64,000 nt of DNA. It comes from DASSUW01 sp963789005. Its GTDB lineage: Bacteria > Actinomycetota > Thermoleophilia > Solirubrobacterales > Solirubrobacteraceae. The notes beneath the pieces were generated by a model. The model did not search any database, had not been told where the DNA came from, and saw only the letters and a list, made by a program, of their open reading frames with translations. Location of the stretch: positions 1 through 64,000 of the forward strand of contig CAWBIZ010000008.1 of assembly GCA_963789005.1 (NCBI GenBank). The letters run 5' to 3'. A program made the translations under genes and the position numbers. Below, one piece after another: positions 1-10,918 of the stretch. Positions within the stretch are counted from its first letter, which is position 1; the number at the start of each line of letters is the position of its first letter.

Positions 1-804
1 GGCGCGAGGGCGGCCACCGGCGACCTGCTGCTGTTCCTGAACCCGGACGTGACGCCTGCGGCCGGGTTCGTCGCGGGGATCCGCGCGCCGCTCGCGGGGG
101 ACGGGGCTGGACGGCCTGGATGGGGCTGGTCACCGCCGAAGGGGGCCGGGTGGTCAACACGAGCGGCGGCGTCCTGCACTTCACGGGGATCGCCTGGGCG
201 GGGGCAGGCGCGCCGGCCCCGGCGCGTCTCCGGCCGTGCGAGGACGCGTTCCTGTCCGGCGCATGCCTCGCGGTGCCGCGCGCGGAGTGGCGAGCGGTCC
301 GGGGGTTCGGCGAGGACGTACTTCATGTACCACGAGGACGTGGAGCTCTCGTTGCGGCTGCGGCTGGCCGGCGGGGCGGCTCGGCGTCGAGCCGGCCGCG
401 GCGGTCGACCGCGAGTACGCGTTCGCCAAGGGGCCGGCCAAGTGGCGGCGGCTCGAGCGCAACCGCTGGGCGACGGTGGTGCGCCGCTATCCGAGCCGGT
501 GCTCGTGGCCGTCGCGCCGGGCCTGCTCGCGACGGAGGTCGCGCTGGTCGCGGTCGCGGCGAGCGGTGGGTGGCTGCCGCAGAAGCTGGCGGCCGCGGCG
601 GAGACGGTGCGCACGCTGCCGCGGCTGCTGGGCGAGCGGCGGGCGATGCCGGCGGCACGCACGATCTCCTCGACCGAGTTCGCGGTGTGGCTGACCCCGG
701 ATCTCGACTTAGAGTTTCTCAGCCGCGCCTCGCGCTCGGCGTCGCTGCGGTCGGCGCTGCGTGCGTCCTGGCGAGTCGTGCTGGCGATGCTCCGCTCGCC
801 GTAG
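1..804 (+). pseudogene. Family 2 glycosyltransferase, C-terminal part, frame disrupted
   Basis: This is the C-terminal part of a GT-A fold family 2 glycosyltransferase of the rhamnosyltransferase type; the N-terminus lies outside the window. The readable protein must be assembled from three frames: DLLLFLNPDV (sugar-nucleotide/metal region), then FLSGACLAVPR, then YFMYHEDVELSLRLRLAG, which is the acceptor-side helix typical of WbbL-like enzymes, then a C-terminal tail ending at 804. Frame changes fall near 115, 316, 380 and 492. It probably adds a sugar to a surface polysaccharide, judging from the exporter genes nearby. The family is clear. Whether the breaks are real or sequence errors is not. 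Confidence 0.7.
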
Positions 805-837
805 CCGCCGGTGGGCGGTTTCTATGCTGCGCCACAC

Positions 838-3277
838 ATGACCGCCATCGCCTGGGTGGGGTTCCCGCTCGTCTTCTACCTGGTGGCCGCCGGCCTAGGT
901 CTGCTCGCCGAGCGACTGGCGCGCAACGAGCTCCCGGACGCGCTGCTGGCCCCGGTGGGCGCGTGCCTGGCGGTAGGCCTCACGCTTGCCGTGCTCCGCT
1001 TCGGCGGCGACGGACCGGTGATGGCGACTGTGCTCGTGATTCCGGCGCTCGCGGGGCTCGTGCTCGGGCGCACGCGTCTCAGGATGCGGCTTGCCCCGGG
1101 CTGGGCAGGCGGCGCCGCACTCCTCGTGTTCGCGCTCTATATGGGCCCCGTCGTGCTCTCGGGCCATTGGACCTGGCTCGGCTACAACTTCGTCAACGAC
1201 ACCGGGACGAACCTCGCGGTTACCGAGCACCTAGCGCGTTTCGGCACAGCGCTCGCAACCGGGGAACCGTCGACGCGTCTGGTTATCGTCAACGACACGC
1301 TGACGCAGGGCTATCCCGTTGGCGTGCACGGACTGCTGGCGGCGCTCGAGTGGCTTGTCCCTGCACCGGTGGAGACCGTCTACCAGCCGTACATCGCGAC
1401 GCTCGCGGCGTTCGGTGGGATGGCGCTCGCGTGGTTGGCGGGAGCGGTGGGACTCCCTGGCCCGGCGGCCATGACTGCCAGCGCGACGGCCCTTGGTGCG
1501 AACCTCACCTACCAGTACGCCCTACAGGGGTCGTTCAAGGAGATCGCCTTGATCACCGTGGTCGCCACGCGGCGCGGCGCTCGCGCGCTACGCCCTCGAC
1601 CGGCACCTCGCGATCGGCGGCGTCGCGATCCTCGGCGCCTGCCTGGCTGCGGGGATCGGCATCTTCAGTGCGGGCGCGGCCGGCTACGCCGCTGTTCTCG
1701 CTGCGGTCATGCTGGTCGCGGTGGTCGCCGAGCGGCCGCGCCAGCGCGCGACTGCGGCGGCGCGGGTGGTTATCGTCGGCACGGCCGCGATGGCGCTGGC
1801 AGCGGGGCCGATCCTCGGCGAGGCGATCAACTTCGCGCGGACCGGGACCGAGGTATTCGCCAACACCAACCAGGACTTCTCGGTGGCGCTGAGCTCGCCG
1901 ACCGTCCTCGGTCATTTGGCGCGGCCGCTCCCGATCTATCAGGCACTCGGGATTTGGCCGCGCGAGGACTACCGATATGCCCTTCCGGAGGGGTGGGTCA
2001 GCACTCTCGTGGCGGGCCTGCTGGTGCTTGGCGTCGCGCTGATCGTGCTCGCCGCCATCGTGGAGCTCCGCCGACGCCGGCTCGGGACGCCGCTGGCCGT
2101 CGTGCCGGCGCTGGTGGTCTACCTGATCGCGGCGCCGCGGTTCGAGCCGTACGCGGACGCGAAACTCCTCGTCGTCATGTCGCCAATGTTGGTGTTCGGG
2201 GCGGCGGTGGGCGCCTGGTGGGTCTACCGCCACTTGCCGGCGGCGGGACTCATCGCTGGCGTCCTGCTCGTCGGGGGAGTCGTCGTATCCGATGCCATCG
2301 CCTATCGCGGTGCGTACATCGTTCCGGTACAGCGCATGGAGGCGCTCCGCGACGCGGCGGAGCACGGCAGCGGCCGCGGGCCGTGGCTGCTCCCGGAGTG
2401 GGAGGAATACGCCAAGCACTTCGGGCGTCCGGCCGCGATTAACGTTGCTTCGGAGTCGTTCTCGCCCCGCTCGGTGGATCTCCGCAAGCCGGCGATCATC
2501 TTTCACCACTCGTTCGACCTCGACGACATGAAACTGACGTACGTTCAGTCGTGGCCCGGCCTCATGCTCCGTCGCTCGCCTGAGAACTCGCGGCCGCCGT
2601 CGAACTACGAGCTCACCTACCGCAACGCCTACTACGAGCTTTGGGAGCGGCGGCGGGGCGCTCCGCCGGTGATCGAGCACCTGTCGCTGCAGCGCCCGCG
2701 CCAGGCAGCGGTCCCGGCGCGGTGTCAAGACGTCCGCGGACTCGCGAGTCGGGCCAGGAACGGGGAGCTGCTGGTCGCTGCGGAGCGCGACATGCTGCCG
2801 GTGCTCGGCGCCACGATCCCGCCACCGTACGGGGCGGTGAAGCCGGATAGCGTGCCTAAGTGGCCGCGCTCGCCGGACGAGCCCGGGACGCTGATCACGG
2901 CCGGCAGCGGGACGCTTTCGGGTCGGCTTGTCGTCGACGCGGGGAGCTATCACGTCTGGATCAAGGGCGGCGGTGGGCGGCCGCTGCGAGTGTCCGTGGA
3001 CGGTCGCGAGGTCGGCGCCCCGCGGCAGCACAACACGCCGGGCCAGTGGCTGCCGGTCGGCCGCATCCACCTGGAAAACGGCGAGCACGAGGTCACGCTG
3101 CATCGCCCGGGCCGCGGCCTCGAGCCGGGCAACGCCATCAACGGCCCGGTCGGCGGAATCGCGCTCGAGCCGGTTGGCGAGCCGCGCCTCGTCACGGTGC
3201 GCCCGTCGGAGGCTGAGCGGCTCTGCGGCCGGCCCTACGACTGGATCGAGCGCATCCGGCCTATCGCGGGTTCATGA
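838..3277 (+). pseudogene. Large polytopic membrane protein with C-terminal beta-rich domain, one frameshift
   Basis: About 813 codons. The N-terminal two thirds is a series of hydrophobic segments (for example VFYLVAAGLGLLAERL and LLVFALYMGPVVLSGHWTWL), as in GT-C type membrane glycosyltransferases. The C-terminal third is soluble and resembles a carbohydrate-binding beta-sandwich (SYHVWIKGGGGRPLRVSVDG, then HLENGEHEVTLHRPG). The length of 2440 nt is one base more than a multiple of three, and the reading frame switches once near 1565-1575, so a single inserted base explains it. The 3' end overlaps the convergent glycosyltransferase by 17 nt. It sits in a polysaccharide locus; no specific substrate can be assigned. 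Confidence 0.6.
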
Positions 3278-5442
3278 GGAACTCCCGCATGGCGGCCTCG
3301 ACCTGGTCGCCTGCGCGCTCCCAGGTGCGCGCCTCGACGAAGGCGCGTGCGCGTCGGGCCATCGCGGCGGCGGCCTCGCGGTCGTCGAGCAGGCGCTCGA
3401 TGGCGTCGGCGATCGCGTCTGGCCGCGGCGCCGCCTGCACGACCAACTCGCCGCTCGGCCCGAGCGCCGAGCAGACGTTCTCGCCCTCGAGCTCGACGGT
3501 GGGCAGTCCGCTGGCCATCATCTCGTGAGCGACGAGTGAGTGCGTCGTGAGCGAGAAGACGACGCCGACGGATGCCTCGCGGTACAGCTGCGCCAAGCGG
3601 CGGGGCGCCACCACGCGCAGATCCTCCGCCGGGAACGGCACGGCTGGATGCCGCCGGTTGCGAGCCGAACAGGACCGGGCGGAGCGTGGGTCGGCGGTCG
3701 GCGAGCATTGCAGGCCTGCCATGGCGAGGTCGACAGCGCGCCGCTCGGTCTCCTGGCGTGCGTAGACCGCGACGAGCTCCGGCTTGCGGCCCTCCGGTCC
3801 GGCGAAGGGGAACACGTCGAGGTCGGTGCCGCACTCGAACCAGCGCGCGTCGATGCCGTAGCGCTCCTGCAGAACTCGTGCCATCCAGGGCGTGTACGCG
3901 ATGCAGCGGTAGCCCATCCGGTAGGACTCCTCGGCCCAGATCGACTGCGGCGGACGTCGCGAAGAACTCGGGCTCGTGATCCTGCACGAGGTAGACCTTC
4001 TCGCGGCAGTGCGGGCAGATCCCGGACCGGGAAGGCGGTGCGCCATTCGGTCGCGACGCACACGTCGGCCGAGTCGAAGTCGTCGAGGCCCGAGGAACAC
4101 CGCGGCCTCGACGCCGGGGACGAAGTGCTCTCGGATCTCGTCGCGCAGCTCGCCGCCGAGCGCGTGATCTGGCGCTCGGGGTCGAAGACGAAGATCGCGC
4201 ACCGGTGCCCGCGCAGCTCGAGCTGCCGCACCAGACGGAAGATCGTCGTGTGACCGCCGGAGCCCGCGCTCCACGGCGGTACCACCCAGGCCACGGTCCA
4301 CGGCGGCGTCGCGTCGCCGCAGTGCGGCTGTACGGCAACTGGGCGCATCGGGTAGGCGTCGCGCACGAAGTCCCAGTCGGCCAGTGGCGGCTGTCCACGG
4401 TGCGGGAGTCGGGCTGCGTCGCGCGTAGCGAGAGCAGCGGGCTCGCCGGGCACGTCGTAGGGCGTGAAGGAGTCTCGGCCGTCGAGCGACAGGGCCCGCC
4501 GCACGAGCCGCGGGAGGCGGTCGGCGCGCGTGCCGACGATGGCGCCCGCCTGGCGGATGGTGTGATGGCGGTACGAAACGGCGAGCGCGCGGGTCAGCTC
4601 GCGACCCTCGACGCCCCGCGCTCGGAGCCAGCGCTCGTCGCTTCGTGCGAGGCCGCGGATCGTCAGCGGGGTATGCAGCGGGTGGGCCACCTCCACGTGG
4701 TCGAGCACCTCGCGCAGGGAGCGGAACTCGTCGAAGTAGCGCCGGAGGAACTGCAGCGGCGGGTAGTCGTGCGAGTGCAGCACCGCGCGCGTCCGGGTGG
4801 AACACCTTCGCGAACCCGGCCTCGATCATCTCGCGTCCGAGCAGCTGGTCCTCGGCGTACGGGACGTCGCGGTACGGCACGCGCTCCCACGCCCAGCGTG
4901 CGACGCATCCGTTGACATCGGAGAAGAAGGTCAGCTGACCCGGGAAGCGCGCGGTACGCCTCGAGTTCGCCGACGGGTGCGACCGAGGCGCTGGACCTCG
5001 ATCTCGCGCCCTCCGTTCCCGAAGGTCGCGAAGTGGCGCTCCATCTCCGCCTTGATCATGTGGGACGCGTCTGTCGCGCGCCACGTGCGGGCCGTAGACG
5101 AGCGCCACGTCATCGGCCTGCTCGAACCCCTCGAGCAGCGCGGCCAGCCAGCCGTCGTGCGCCGGGCGTGGCGTCCTGGGTGAGGAAAGCGACGTGGTCG
5201 CCCTCGGCGAGCTCCATCATCCGGTTGCGCGTGCCGCCATGCGAGAACTCCGCTTCGGGATCTGGCAGACCCGCGCCGCCGTGTCGCTCGGCGATGGCTA
5301 CTGAGCCGTCGGTCGAGCCCGAGTCCATCACGAGCAGCTCGACCTCGCGGTCGAGCGCTGCGTCCGCACGGCCGCCAGCACTTCGTCGAGGTACCGCGCC
5401 ACCGTTGTACACGGGCACGGCCACCGTCACGTCTGCGCCCAT
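3261..5442 (-). pseudogene. GT2-GT4 fusion glycosyltransferase, several frame changes
   Basis: The start ATG at 5442 opens a GT2 domain (MGADVTVAVPVYNGG, then LVMDSGSTDGS, HGGTRNRMMELAEGDHVAFL). The C-terminal half is a GT4/WsaF-like domain (AWVVPPWSAGSGGHTTIFRL, SYRMGYRCIAYTPWMARVLQ, SVGVVFSLTTHSLVAHEMMA). Such fusions build surface glycan chains, with two transferase activities in one chain. The frame must be changed about eight times between 5400 and 3650 to read it through, while the last 130 codons are clean. The start overlaps the stop of the small upstream gene (TGATG), so it is translationally coupled to the exporter operon. It overlaps the convergent membrane-protein gene at its 3' end. 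Confidence 0.65.
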
Positions 5443-5706
5443 CAGTCGCGTTCGATGATCCGCCACCGCACGAACAGCGCGAAGCGCTCGAGCCACCGCA
5501 CCGGGAAGGTGAGCCGCCACGAGAGCGAGTTGCTGCATGTACGTTGACGACCGCCTCGTAGTGCTCGATCTGGCGCCGCTCCGCGCGGAGGCTGATGCAG
5601 CTCCTCCCATAGCCGCGCCCGCTCGGCGGCGAGTTCCGCGACGCGTGCCTCCGCCGTGCGCGCGCGCGACTCCCAGTCGGTCTTCGGCTGCCAGCGGTTC
5701 GCTCAC
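5442..5706 (-). pseudogene. Small coiled-coil protein of the glycan export operon, frame disrupted
   Basis: The space between the ABC permease and the GT fusion encodes a short helical protein. One frame gives a coiled-coil stretch (ESRARTAEARVAELAAERAR), the next frame continues with RQIEHYEAVVNVH, and the first frame ends with SWRLTFPVRWLERFALFVRW and a stop that overlaps the next start. A GTG overlapping the permease stop (GTGA, 5706) is the likely start. Heptad-rich proteins followed by a basic amphipathic tail are common beside glycosyltransferases and may scaffold or size the chain; that role is inference. At least two indels separate the segments. Confidence 0.4.
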
Positions 5707-6679
5707 AGGTGCTCCGCGATCCTCGGGGCCTGCCGGTTGAAGACGTAGGCTCCGAGCACGAGCGCGAGGACGACGATCGCCGCTGCCACCAGCATCGCCT
5801 CCGGCCCGGCCAGGTCCCACGGGTGCGGGGCGTCCGCATCGATCACAGCGAGCTCGGCGATCCGCGGAGCCGCCCGGTTGAAGGCCCACCATCCGAGCGC
5901 AAACGCCCCGGCGACGATCGCGCCCGGCAAGAGCAACCGCTCGGCGCCGCCGATCGCCACCCAGACGTGCGCCGCCTGCGGATCGATGACCGACGCGCGC
6001 ATCTCGGTCAGTAGCGCCGCGAGCGGATTCAGCGTGGTAGGCGGCGCTGGAAGTTCTCCGGGACCATCGTCGCGACGTAGAGCACCGGCGAGGCGTAGAA
6101 GAGCGCCTGCGACACCACCTCCCAGATCGGCTGGATGTCGCGGTAACGGACGTAGAGCACCGAGAGCAGCATCCCCGTGCCGAGCGCGAAGACGAGCAGG
6201 ATGAGGATGAGCACGCGGGAGCTCGAGCCAGCTCCATCGCGGTGTCACTCCCGAGACGAGCGGCGAAGATGAGCGACCGCGATCAGCGTCATGCCCAAGG
6301 TTGAAGAGCGCCGTGAGCGCGACCGAGAACGGCACGGCGAGCCGCGGGAACCGCACTTTGCGAAGCAGGTTCTCGCGATCGACGAGCGACCGCACCGAGT
6401 TCGTGGTCACCTCGATGAAGAACTGGAACAGGACGAGCGCCGAAGAGGATGTAGGCGCCGTAGTTCGGGACGCCCTCGCCGAAGTTCGCGAACTCGGAGA
6501 AGACGACATAGATGACTCCGAAGAGCGCGAACGGGCGCGCCAGGGACCACACGTAGCCGAGCACGCTGCCGTAGAAGCGGAGGCGCCAGTCGGTGACGGC
6601 GAGCATCCACGTGAGGCTCCAGAGCCGCCGGAAGTCGTCGCCCTGGAGTGCCCGCTCGGCTCGCGGTCGCAGCCGTCAC
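5703..6679 (-). pseudogene. ABC-2 type polysaccharide export permease (Wzm-like), frame disrupted
   Basis: Membrane subunit of an ABC exporter for lipid-linked polysaccharide. Typical Wzm features can be read across frames: WMLAVTDWRLRFYGSVLGYV at the N-terminus, then GVIYVVFSEFANFG, LVDRENLLRKVRFPRLAVPF, ILLVFALGTGMLLSVLYVRY and FYASPVLYVATMVPENFQR. After the usual transport domain there are two additional hydrophobic segments with the related phrases FNRAAPRIAEL and FNRQAPRIAEHL, which look like a duplicated C-terminal helix. The start GTG at 6679 overlaps the stop of the ATPase gene (GTGA). Several indels between 6640 and 6030 break the frame. It works with the adjacent ATPase. Confidence 0.65.
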
Positions 6680-7869
6680 GGTCGTCCGATTTCGATCGTG
6701 TGCGGCAGATCGGCGATGCCGCCCGTCCGGCGCTCGCCGTGGAGGATCAGCGACGCCAGATCCTCTCGTACGTCGATGGCCTCGTCGTCAGCGTCCGCCC
6801 GCGCGACGGAGGGGGTCGCCGTATAGCGGCTGGGCGCAAGCCAGTTCTCGAGCTCGATCCGGACGCGCACCTCGTCGCCGCTGGCGAAGTCGCCCGGTGG
6901 CGGTGCCCGCCCACCGCGTCGAGGTCGCGAAGATCGTGTGCCGGACCTGGTTGCGCAGGCTCACCGCGAAGACGGGCTGCTCCAGCGGGGCGTGGAACCG
7001 GACGTCCATGCAGATCGCCAGCGGCTCGCCCTGCGCGAGCGACGTGACGGTCTCGCCGCCCGAGGTCTCGAACCAGCAGGCGAGGATCTCCGCCGCACCG
7101 TGGCCCCGGCCGGTGGTCTCGCCGGCCCCGTGCAGGACGTGGCCGAAGTTGAGCTCGTTATAGGCCCGCGCGATCGCGTGCGGGTCCCCGATCGACTGAA
7201 CGCGCCCGCGCTCGATGCAGCATCGCGCGGTCGCAGAAGTGCTCGACGGCGCGCATGTCGTGCGTGACGAAGATGATCGTGCGCCCGGCCGCCTTGAGCG
7301 ACGTGAACGTGTCGAAGCACTTCTGCTGGAAGGCGGCGTCGCCGACCGCGAGCACCTCGTCGACGAGCAGGATGTCGGCGTCGGCCTGGATCGCGATCGA
7401 GAACGCGAGCCGGACGTGCCATGCCCGACGAGTAGTTCTTGAGCTTGAGGTCCACGAACTCCTCGAGCTCGGCGAACGCGATGACGTCGTCGAAGCGCTC
7501 CTTCGCCTCGCCGGCGCGTGAGCCCGAGCATGATCGCGTTGATCACACGTTGTCCCGCGCGGTGAGCTCGGGGTTGAAGCCGACGCCGAGCTCGATGAAC
7601 GGCGACGACGCGACCGTGCACGTTCACATCGCCGCTGTCGATCTCGTAGATGCCCGCCAGGCACTTGAGCAGCGTGCTCTTGCCTGAGCCGTTGCGGCCG
7701 ACGATGCCGAAGAACTCGCCCGCCTCGACATCGAGGCTGACGTCGTCGACGGCGTGCAGCGTCGTCGAACTGTCGCGGCTGCGGAACGGATGCAGCGCTC
7801 GCTCCTTGAGCGTGCATGTACTGCTGGTGGCGGGAGCCGGAAGCTGCTTTGGACGTCCCGGATCGCCAC
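6676..7869 (-). pseudogene. ABC transporter ATPase for polysaccharide export (Wzt-like), frame disrupted
   Basis: Nucleotide-binding partner of the permease. Walker A reads FGIVGRNGSGKSTLLKCLAG, the signature is LKNYSSGM, Walker B is ADILLVDEVLAVGDAAFQQK and the switch histidine lies in GRTIIFVTHDMRAVEHF. A C-terminal extension of about 150 codons (ETSGGETVTSLAQGEPLAIC) matches the O-antigen-binding domain that Wzt proteins add to the ATPase core. I place the start at GTG 7869, which gives AIRDVQ at the N-terminus. About seven frame changes are scattered over the gene. All catalytic motifs survive in one frame or another, which argues for sequence error rather than long decay. Confidence 0.65.
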
Positions 7870-7994
7870 GGCAGCGAGGGGCCGCGGGCGCGGCGGCGCG
7901 AGACCGCGGGCGTGACGGGGCGGTCCGGCGCTGCGCAAGCGGCGCAAGACGCTAGCAATGGCGTCGGCAATGCTGACCCCCGTAGCATGGAGGC

Positions 7995-9503
7995 ATGGGA
8001 GACGCCGGCGGCAAGCGCACGACCCTCGTGGCGGCCATCCTCGGCTCGGCCGTCGTCTTCCTCGACGGGACGGTCGTCAACGTCGCTCTCCCGGCGATCC
8101 GGGAGGATCTGGACACCGGGCTGGCGGCCCAGCAGTGGATCGTCGAGGCCTACCTGCTCACGCTCGGGGCGCTGATCCTCGTCGGCGGGTCGCTCGGCGA
8201 CCATCTCGGGCGGCGGCGGATCTTCGTCGTCGGGCTGATGGGGTTCGGGATCACTTCGGCGCTATGCGCGGTCGCGCCCGTTGCCGAGCTCCTGATCGCC
8301 GCTCGCGCGCTGCAGGGCATCGCGGGTGCTCTCCTCGTACCGAGCAGCCTCGCGCTCGTGACCGCGACGTTCCCCGGTGAGGAGCGGGGCGCCGCGATCG
8401 GCTCGTGGACCGCGTGGACCGGCATGGCGTTCGTGATCGGGCCGCTCGGCGGGGGTGCGCTGATCGAGTTCGTCTCCTGGCGGTGGATCTTCGCCATCAA
8501 CGTTCCCCTCGTGCTCGTGACGTTGGCGATGGCGCGAAACGTCCCAGAGAGTCGCGACGAGGAGGCGTCGGGAGGGATCGACTACCTGGGCGCGGTGCTC
8601 GCCTCGCTCGGACTGGCCGGGCCGGTGTTCGCCCTGATCGAGCAGCCGATCTACGGCTGGACCGACCCGCTGGTGTGGATCCCGGGCGTCGCGGGCCTGG
8701 TCCTGCTCGGCGTGTTCCTCTGGCACGAGCGGCGCACGGACCACCCGATGCTGCCGCTCTCGCTGTTCCGCTCGCGCAACTTCGCGGTCGGCAACGCGGC
8801 GACGCTGCTGATCTACGGCGGCCTCGGGGCGGCGACGTTCTTCGTGACGATCTTCCTCCAGCAGGTGAGCGGCTACAGCCCGATCGCGGCCGGCCTGTCG
8901 CTGATCCCGATCACGCTGTGCATGTGGTTCCTGTCGCGCCGCTTCGGCGCGCTGTCGGACCGCATCGGGCCGCGGCTGCTGATGGGCCTCGGGCCGATCG
9001 TGGCGGGGATCGGGCTGATCTGGATGGGGCGGCTCGACGCCGACGTCGACTACTGGACCGAGCTGCTGCCGGGCGTGATCGTCTTCGGCGTCGGGCTGTC
9101 CGCCACGGTGGCGCCGCTCACGAACACGGTGCTGGGATCGGTGCCGCAGCACAACGCGGGCGTCGCCAGCGGGGTCAACAACCAGATCGCGCGCGTCGCG
9201 TCGCTGCTGGCGATCGCCGCCGTCGGCCTGGTGGTCGCCGCGCGCTTCGAGTCCGCCGGCGGCGCGGCGGTGGCCGACGCCGAGCCGCTGTCGGGCGGCT
9301 CGCCGGAGGTCGTCGACGCGTCCGTCGCCGCCTACCGCGCCGGGCTCGGCGTGGGCGGCGCGCTCGTCATCTTCGGCGGCGTGATGTCGCTGGTCGGGAT
9401 CGTCAACCCGCGGCGGGAGGAGGGCGCGCCCCGCGAGCCGCGCGAGGAGCTCGGCGCCATCCGGCTCGCCCAACCGTGCCCGGAGGGCCGCCGCGCCGCA
9501 TAG
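7995..9503 (+). CDS. MFS drug-efflux transporter, DHA2 (EmrB/QacA) family
   Basis: An intact 502-residue major-facilitator protein with the hydrophobic pattern of a 14-helix DHA2 proton antiporter. Residues 1-35 contain the family start LDGTVVNVALPAI, residues 64-75 the loop 2-3 motif GGSLGDHLGRRR, and motif C-like GPLGGGALIEF follows near residue 150. Such proteins export lipophilic cations, antibiotics or dyes from the cytoplasm. No regulator is adjacent. The gene has no frame break, in contrast to the locus to its left. Its last 110 bp recur in diverged form at 12316-12424. Confidence 0.88.
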   Translation: MGDAGGKRTTLVAAILGSAVVFLDGTVVNVALPAIREDLDTGLAAQQWIVEAYLLTLGALILVGGSLGDHLGRRRIFVVGLMGFGITSALCAVAPVAELLIAARALQGIAGALLVPSSLALVTATFPGEERGAAIGSWTAWTGMAFVIGPLGGGALIEFVSWRWIFAINVPLVLVTLAMARNVPESRDEEASGGIDYLGAVLASLGLAGPVFALIEQPIYGWTDPLVWIPGVAGLVLLGVFLWHERRTDHPMLPLSLFRSRNFAVGNAATLLIYGGLGAATFFVTIFLQQVSGYSPIAAGLSLIPITLCMWFLSRRFGALSDRIGPRLLMGLGPIVAGIGLIWMGRLDADVDYWTELLPGVIVFGVGLSATVAPLTNTVLGSVPQHNAGVASGVNNQIARVASLLAIAAVGLVVAARFESAGGAAVADAEPLSGGSPEVVDASVAAYRAGLGVGGALVIFGGVMSLVGIVNPRREEGAPREPREELGAIRLAQPCPEGRRAA

Positions 9504-9562
9504 CGTCCCAGTCGAGCTCTCAATCGCTGGATCGCGGCCACAGCTCGTTGATCCAGCTTCCG

Positions 9563-9586
9563 AGACCGCTGCGGCGCGGGCGGTCT
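9563..9586 (+). terminator. Hairpin after the MFS gene
   Basis: AGACCGC at 9563-9569 pairs with GCGGTCT at 9580-9586 around a 10-nt loop, 60 nt past the MFS stop codon. No T-run follows, as is usual in such GC-rich genomes. It is a plausible terminator only. Confidence 0.35.
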
Positions 9587-9679
9587 GCGCTCGCCGGGCC
9601 ATCAAGGAGGACCAGCGTCCGTGACGGTCGACCATCCCTCGGGTTGCTCTGCGGCGGCGCTCGGGGCTAGGGTCGGCAC

Positions 9680-10918
9680 ATGGCCGGATTGCGCGCAATC
9701 GGTGCTGCGGCCGTCGCGATGCTGGTCTTCCCTACGGCGTCGCACGCCGCGGTCGTCCAGTTGCGCCTCGGCAACCAGTACGACGCGTCCGCGGCGGAGC
9801 TGGTCGTGACCGCGCTGCCAGGAGAGACGAACCGGCTGTCGCTCCTGCGGCGCCCCGACGGAACCGTTGAGGTCGGCGACGCGGGCGCGCCGCTCTATCC
9901 GGGCCCCAACTGCATCGGCGGCGGGAACCGGGTCGAGTGCGCGGTCCCCCTGACGTCCGAGTTGAGCGTGGCGGTCTCGGCCGGCGACGGCGACGACGAG
10001 GTGTCGCTCGAAGGCCTAACCGGCTACACGTCCGGCGGCGTGACGGCGGGCGGCGGCGACGACATCGTCCTCGGAGGTCCGGGCGCCGACGGCCTTACCG
10101 GAAACGCCGGCGACGATCGGCTCGCGGGCGGTGCCGGCGACGACGAGTTTCTGGGCGGGGCGGGGGCGGATGTCGTCCGCGGCGGAAGCGGTCTCGACAC
10201 GGCGGGCTACTGGAACCAGGAGAAGCCGGTGAGCGTCACGCTCGACGACCGGCCGGACGACGGCGCGGACGGCGAAGGCGACGACGTGGGGCTCGACGTC
10301 GAGAACGTCGTCGGCGGCGACGGCGCCGATCGCCTCCAGGGCTCCTCCGGCGCCAACCGGCTCGAAGGTCGCAACGGCGACGACCACGTGCTCGCGGGCG
10401 CGGGCGACGACACGCTTGTCGCCGACTCCCTGAGCGGCGGGCGCCTCGACGGCGGCCCGGGGAGGGACGTGTTCGTGCCCGGAACGCGCAGCCGCGTGGA
10501 CGCACGCGACGGCGAGGTCGACAGGGTCCGGTGCGACAGTGGCTTGGCTCGTCCCCTCCGTGCTGATGCCGTCGACCTGCTCCGTGGATGCGTGCCGGAG
10601 GCCGACATCCAGCGCTACAGAGCGCCGGTGACCGCATCAGGGCGCGTGACGCTGCGCATCCGCTGCCAAGCAATCGGCCAGCCGTGCCGCTTCGAGGTGG
10701 AGATTCGTCACGGAGGGCATCGGTTCGCGCGCGAGACGCTGCGCGTCGAGGCGCCTCGTGAGACAAAGTACGTCCGCCTGAATGCGCGCGGGCGCCAGCT
10801 CGTCGGGCAATCCGTGCGCCAGCGCGTGAGCCTTCGCTACCGAAGCGTCCGAACCGCCCCTCCACGATCCAAGGGCCGCCGGAGTACGACGTCGCTGCTG
10901 CTGGAGCGCTCGCCGTGA
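9680..10918 (+). CDS. Secreted RTX-like (hemolysin-type calcium-binding repeat) protein 1
   Basis: 412 residues. A signal peptide (residues 1-23, ending SHAA) is followed by a short beta-rich domain and then a run of glycine/aspartate nonapeptides around residues 115-255, for example GGPGADGLTGNAGDDRLAGG and GGAGADVVRGGSGLDTAGY. These form a calcium-binding parallel beta-roll. The C-terminal about 110 residues are basic and lack repeats. No type I secretion genes are adjacent, so export is presumably by Sec. The next gene is a paralogue whose GTG start overlaps this stop (GTGA), so the two are one transcription unit. The function is unknown beyond calcium binding at the cell surface. Confidence 0.8.
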   Translation: MAGLRAIGAAAVAMLVFPTASHAAVVQLRLGNQYDASAAELVVTALPGETNRLSLLRRPDGTVEVGDAGAPLYPGPNCIGGGNRVECAVPLTSELSVAVSAGDGDDEVSLEGLTGYTSGGVTAGGGDDIVLGGPGADGLTGNAGDDRLAGGAGDDEFLGGAGADVVRGGSGLDTAGYWNQEKPVSVTLDDRPDDGADGEGDDVGLDVENVVGGDGADRLQGSSGANRLEGRNGDDHVLAGAGDDTLVADSLSGGRLDGGPGRDVFVPGTRSRVDARDGEVDRVRCDSGLARPLRADAVDLLRGCVPEADIQRYRAPVTASGRVTLRIRCQAIGQPCRFEVEIRHGGHRFARETLRVEAPRETKYVRLNARGRQLVGQSVRQRVSLRYRSVRTAPPRSKGRRSTTSLLLERSP

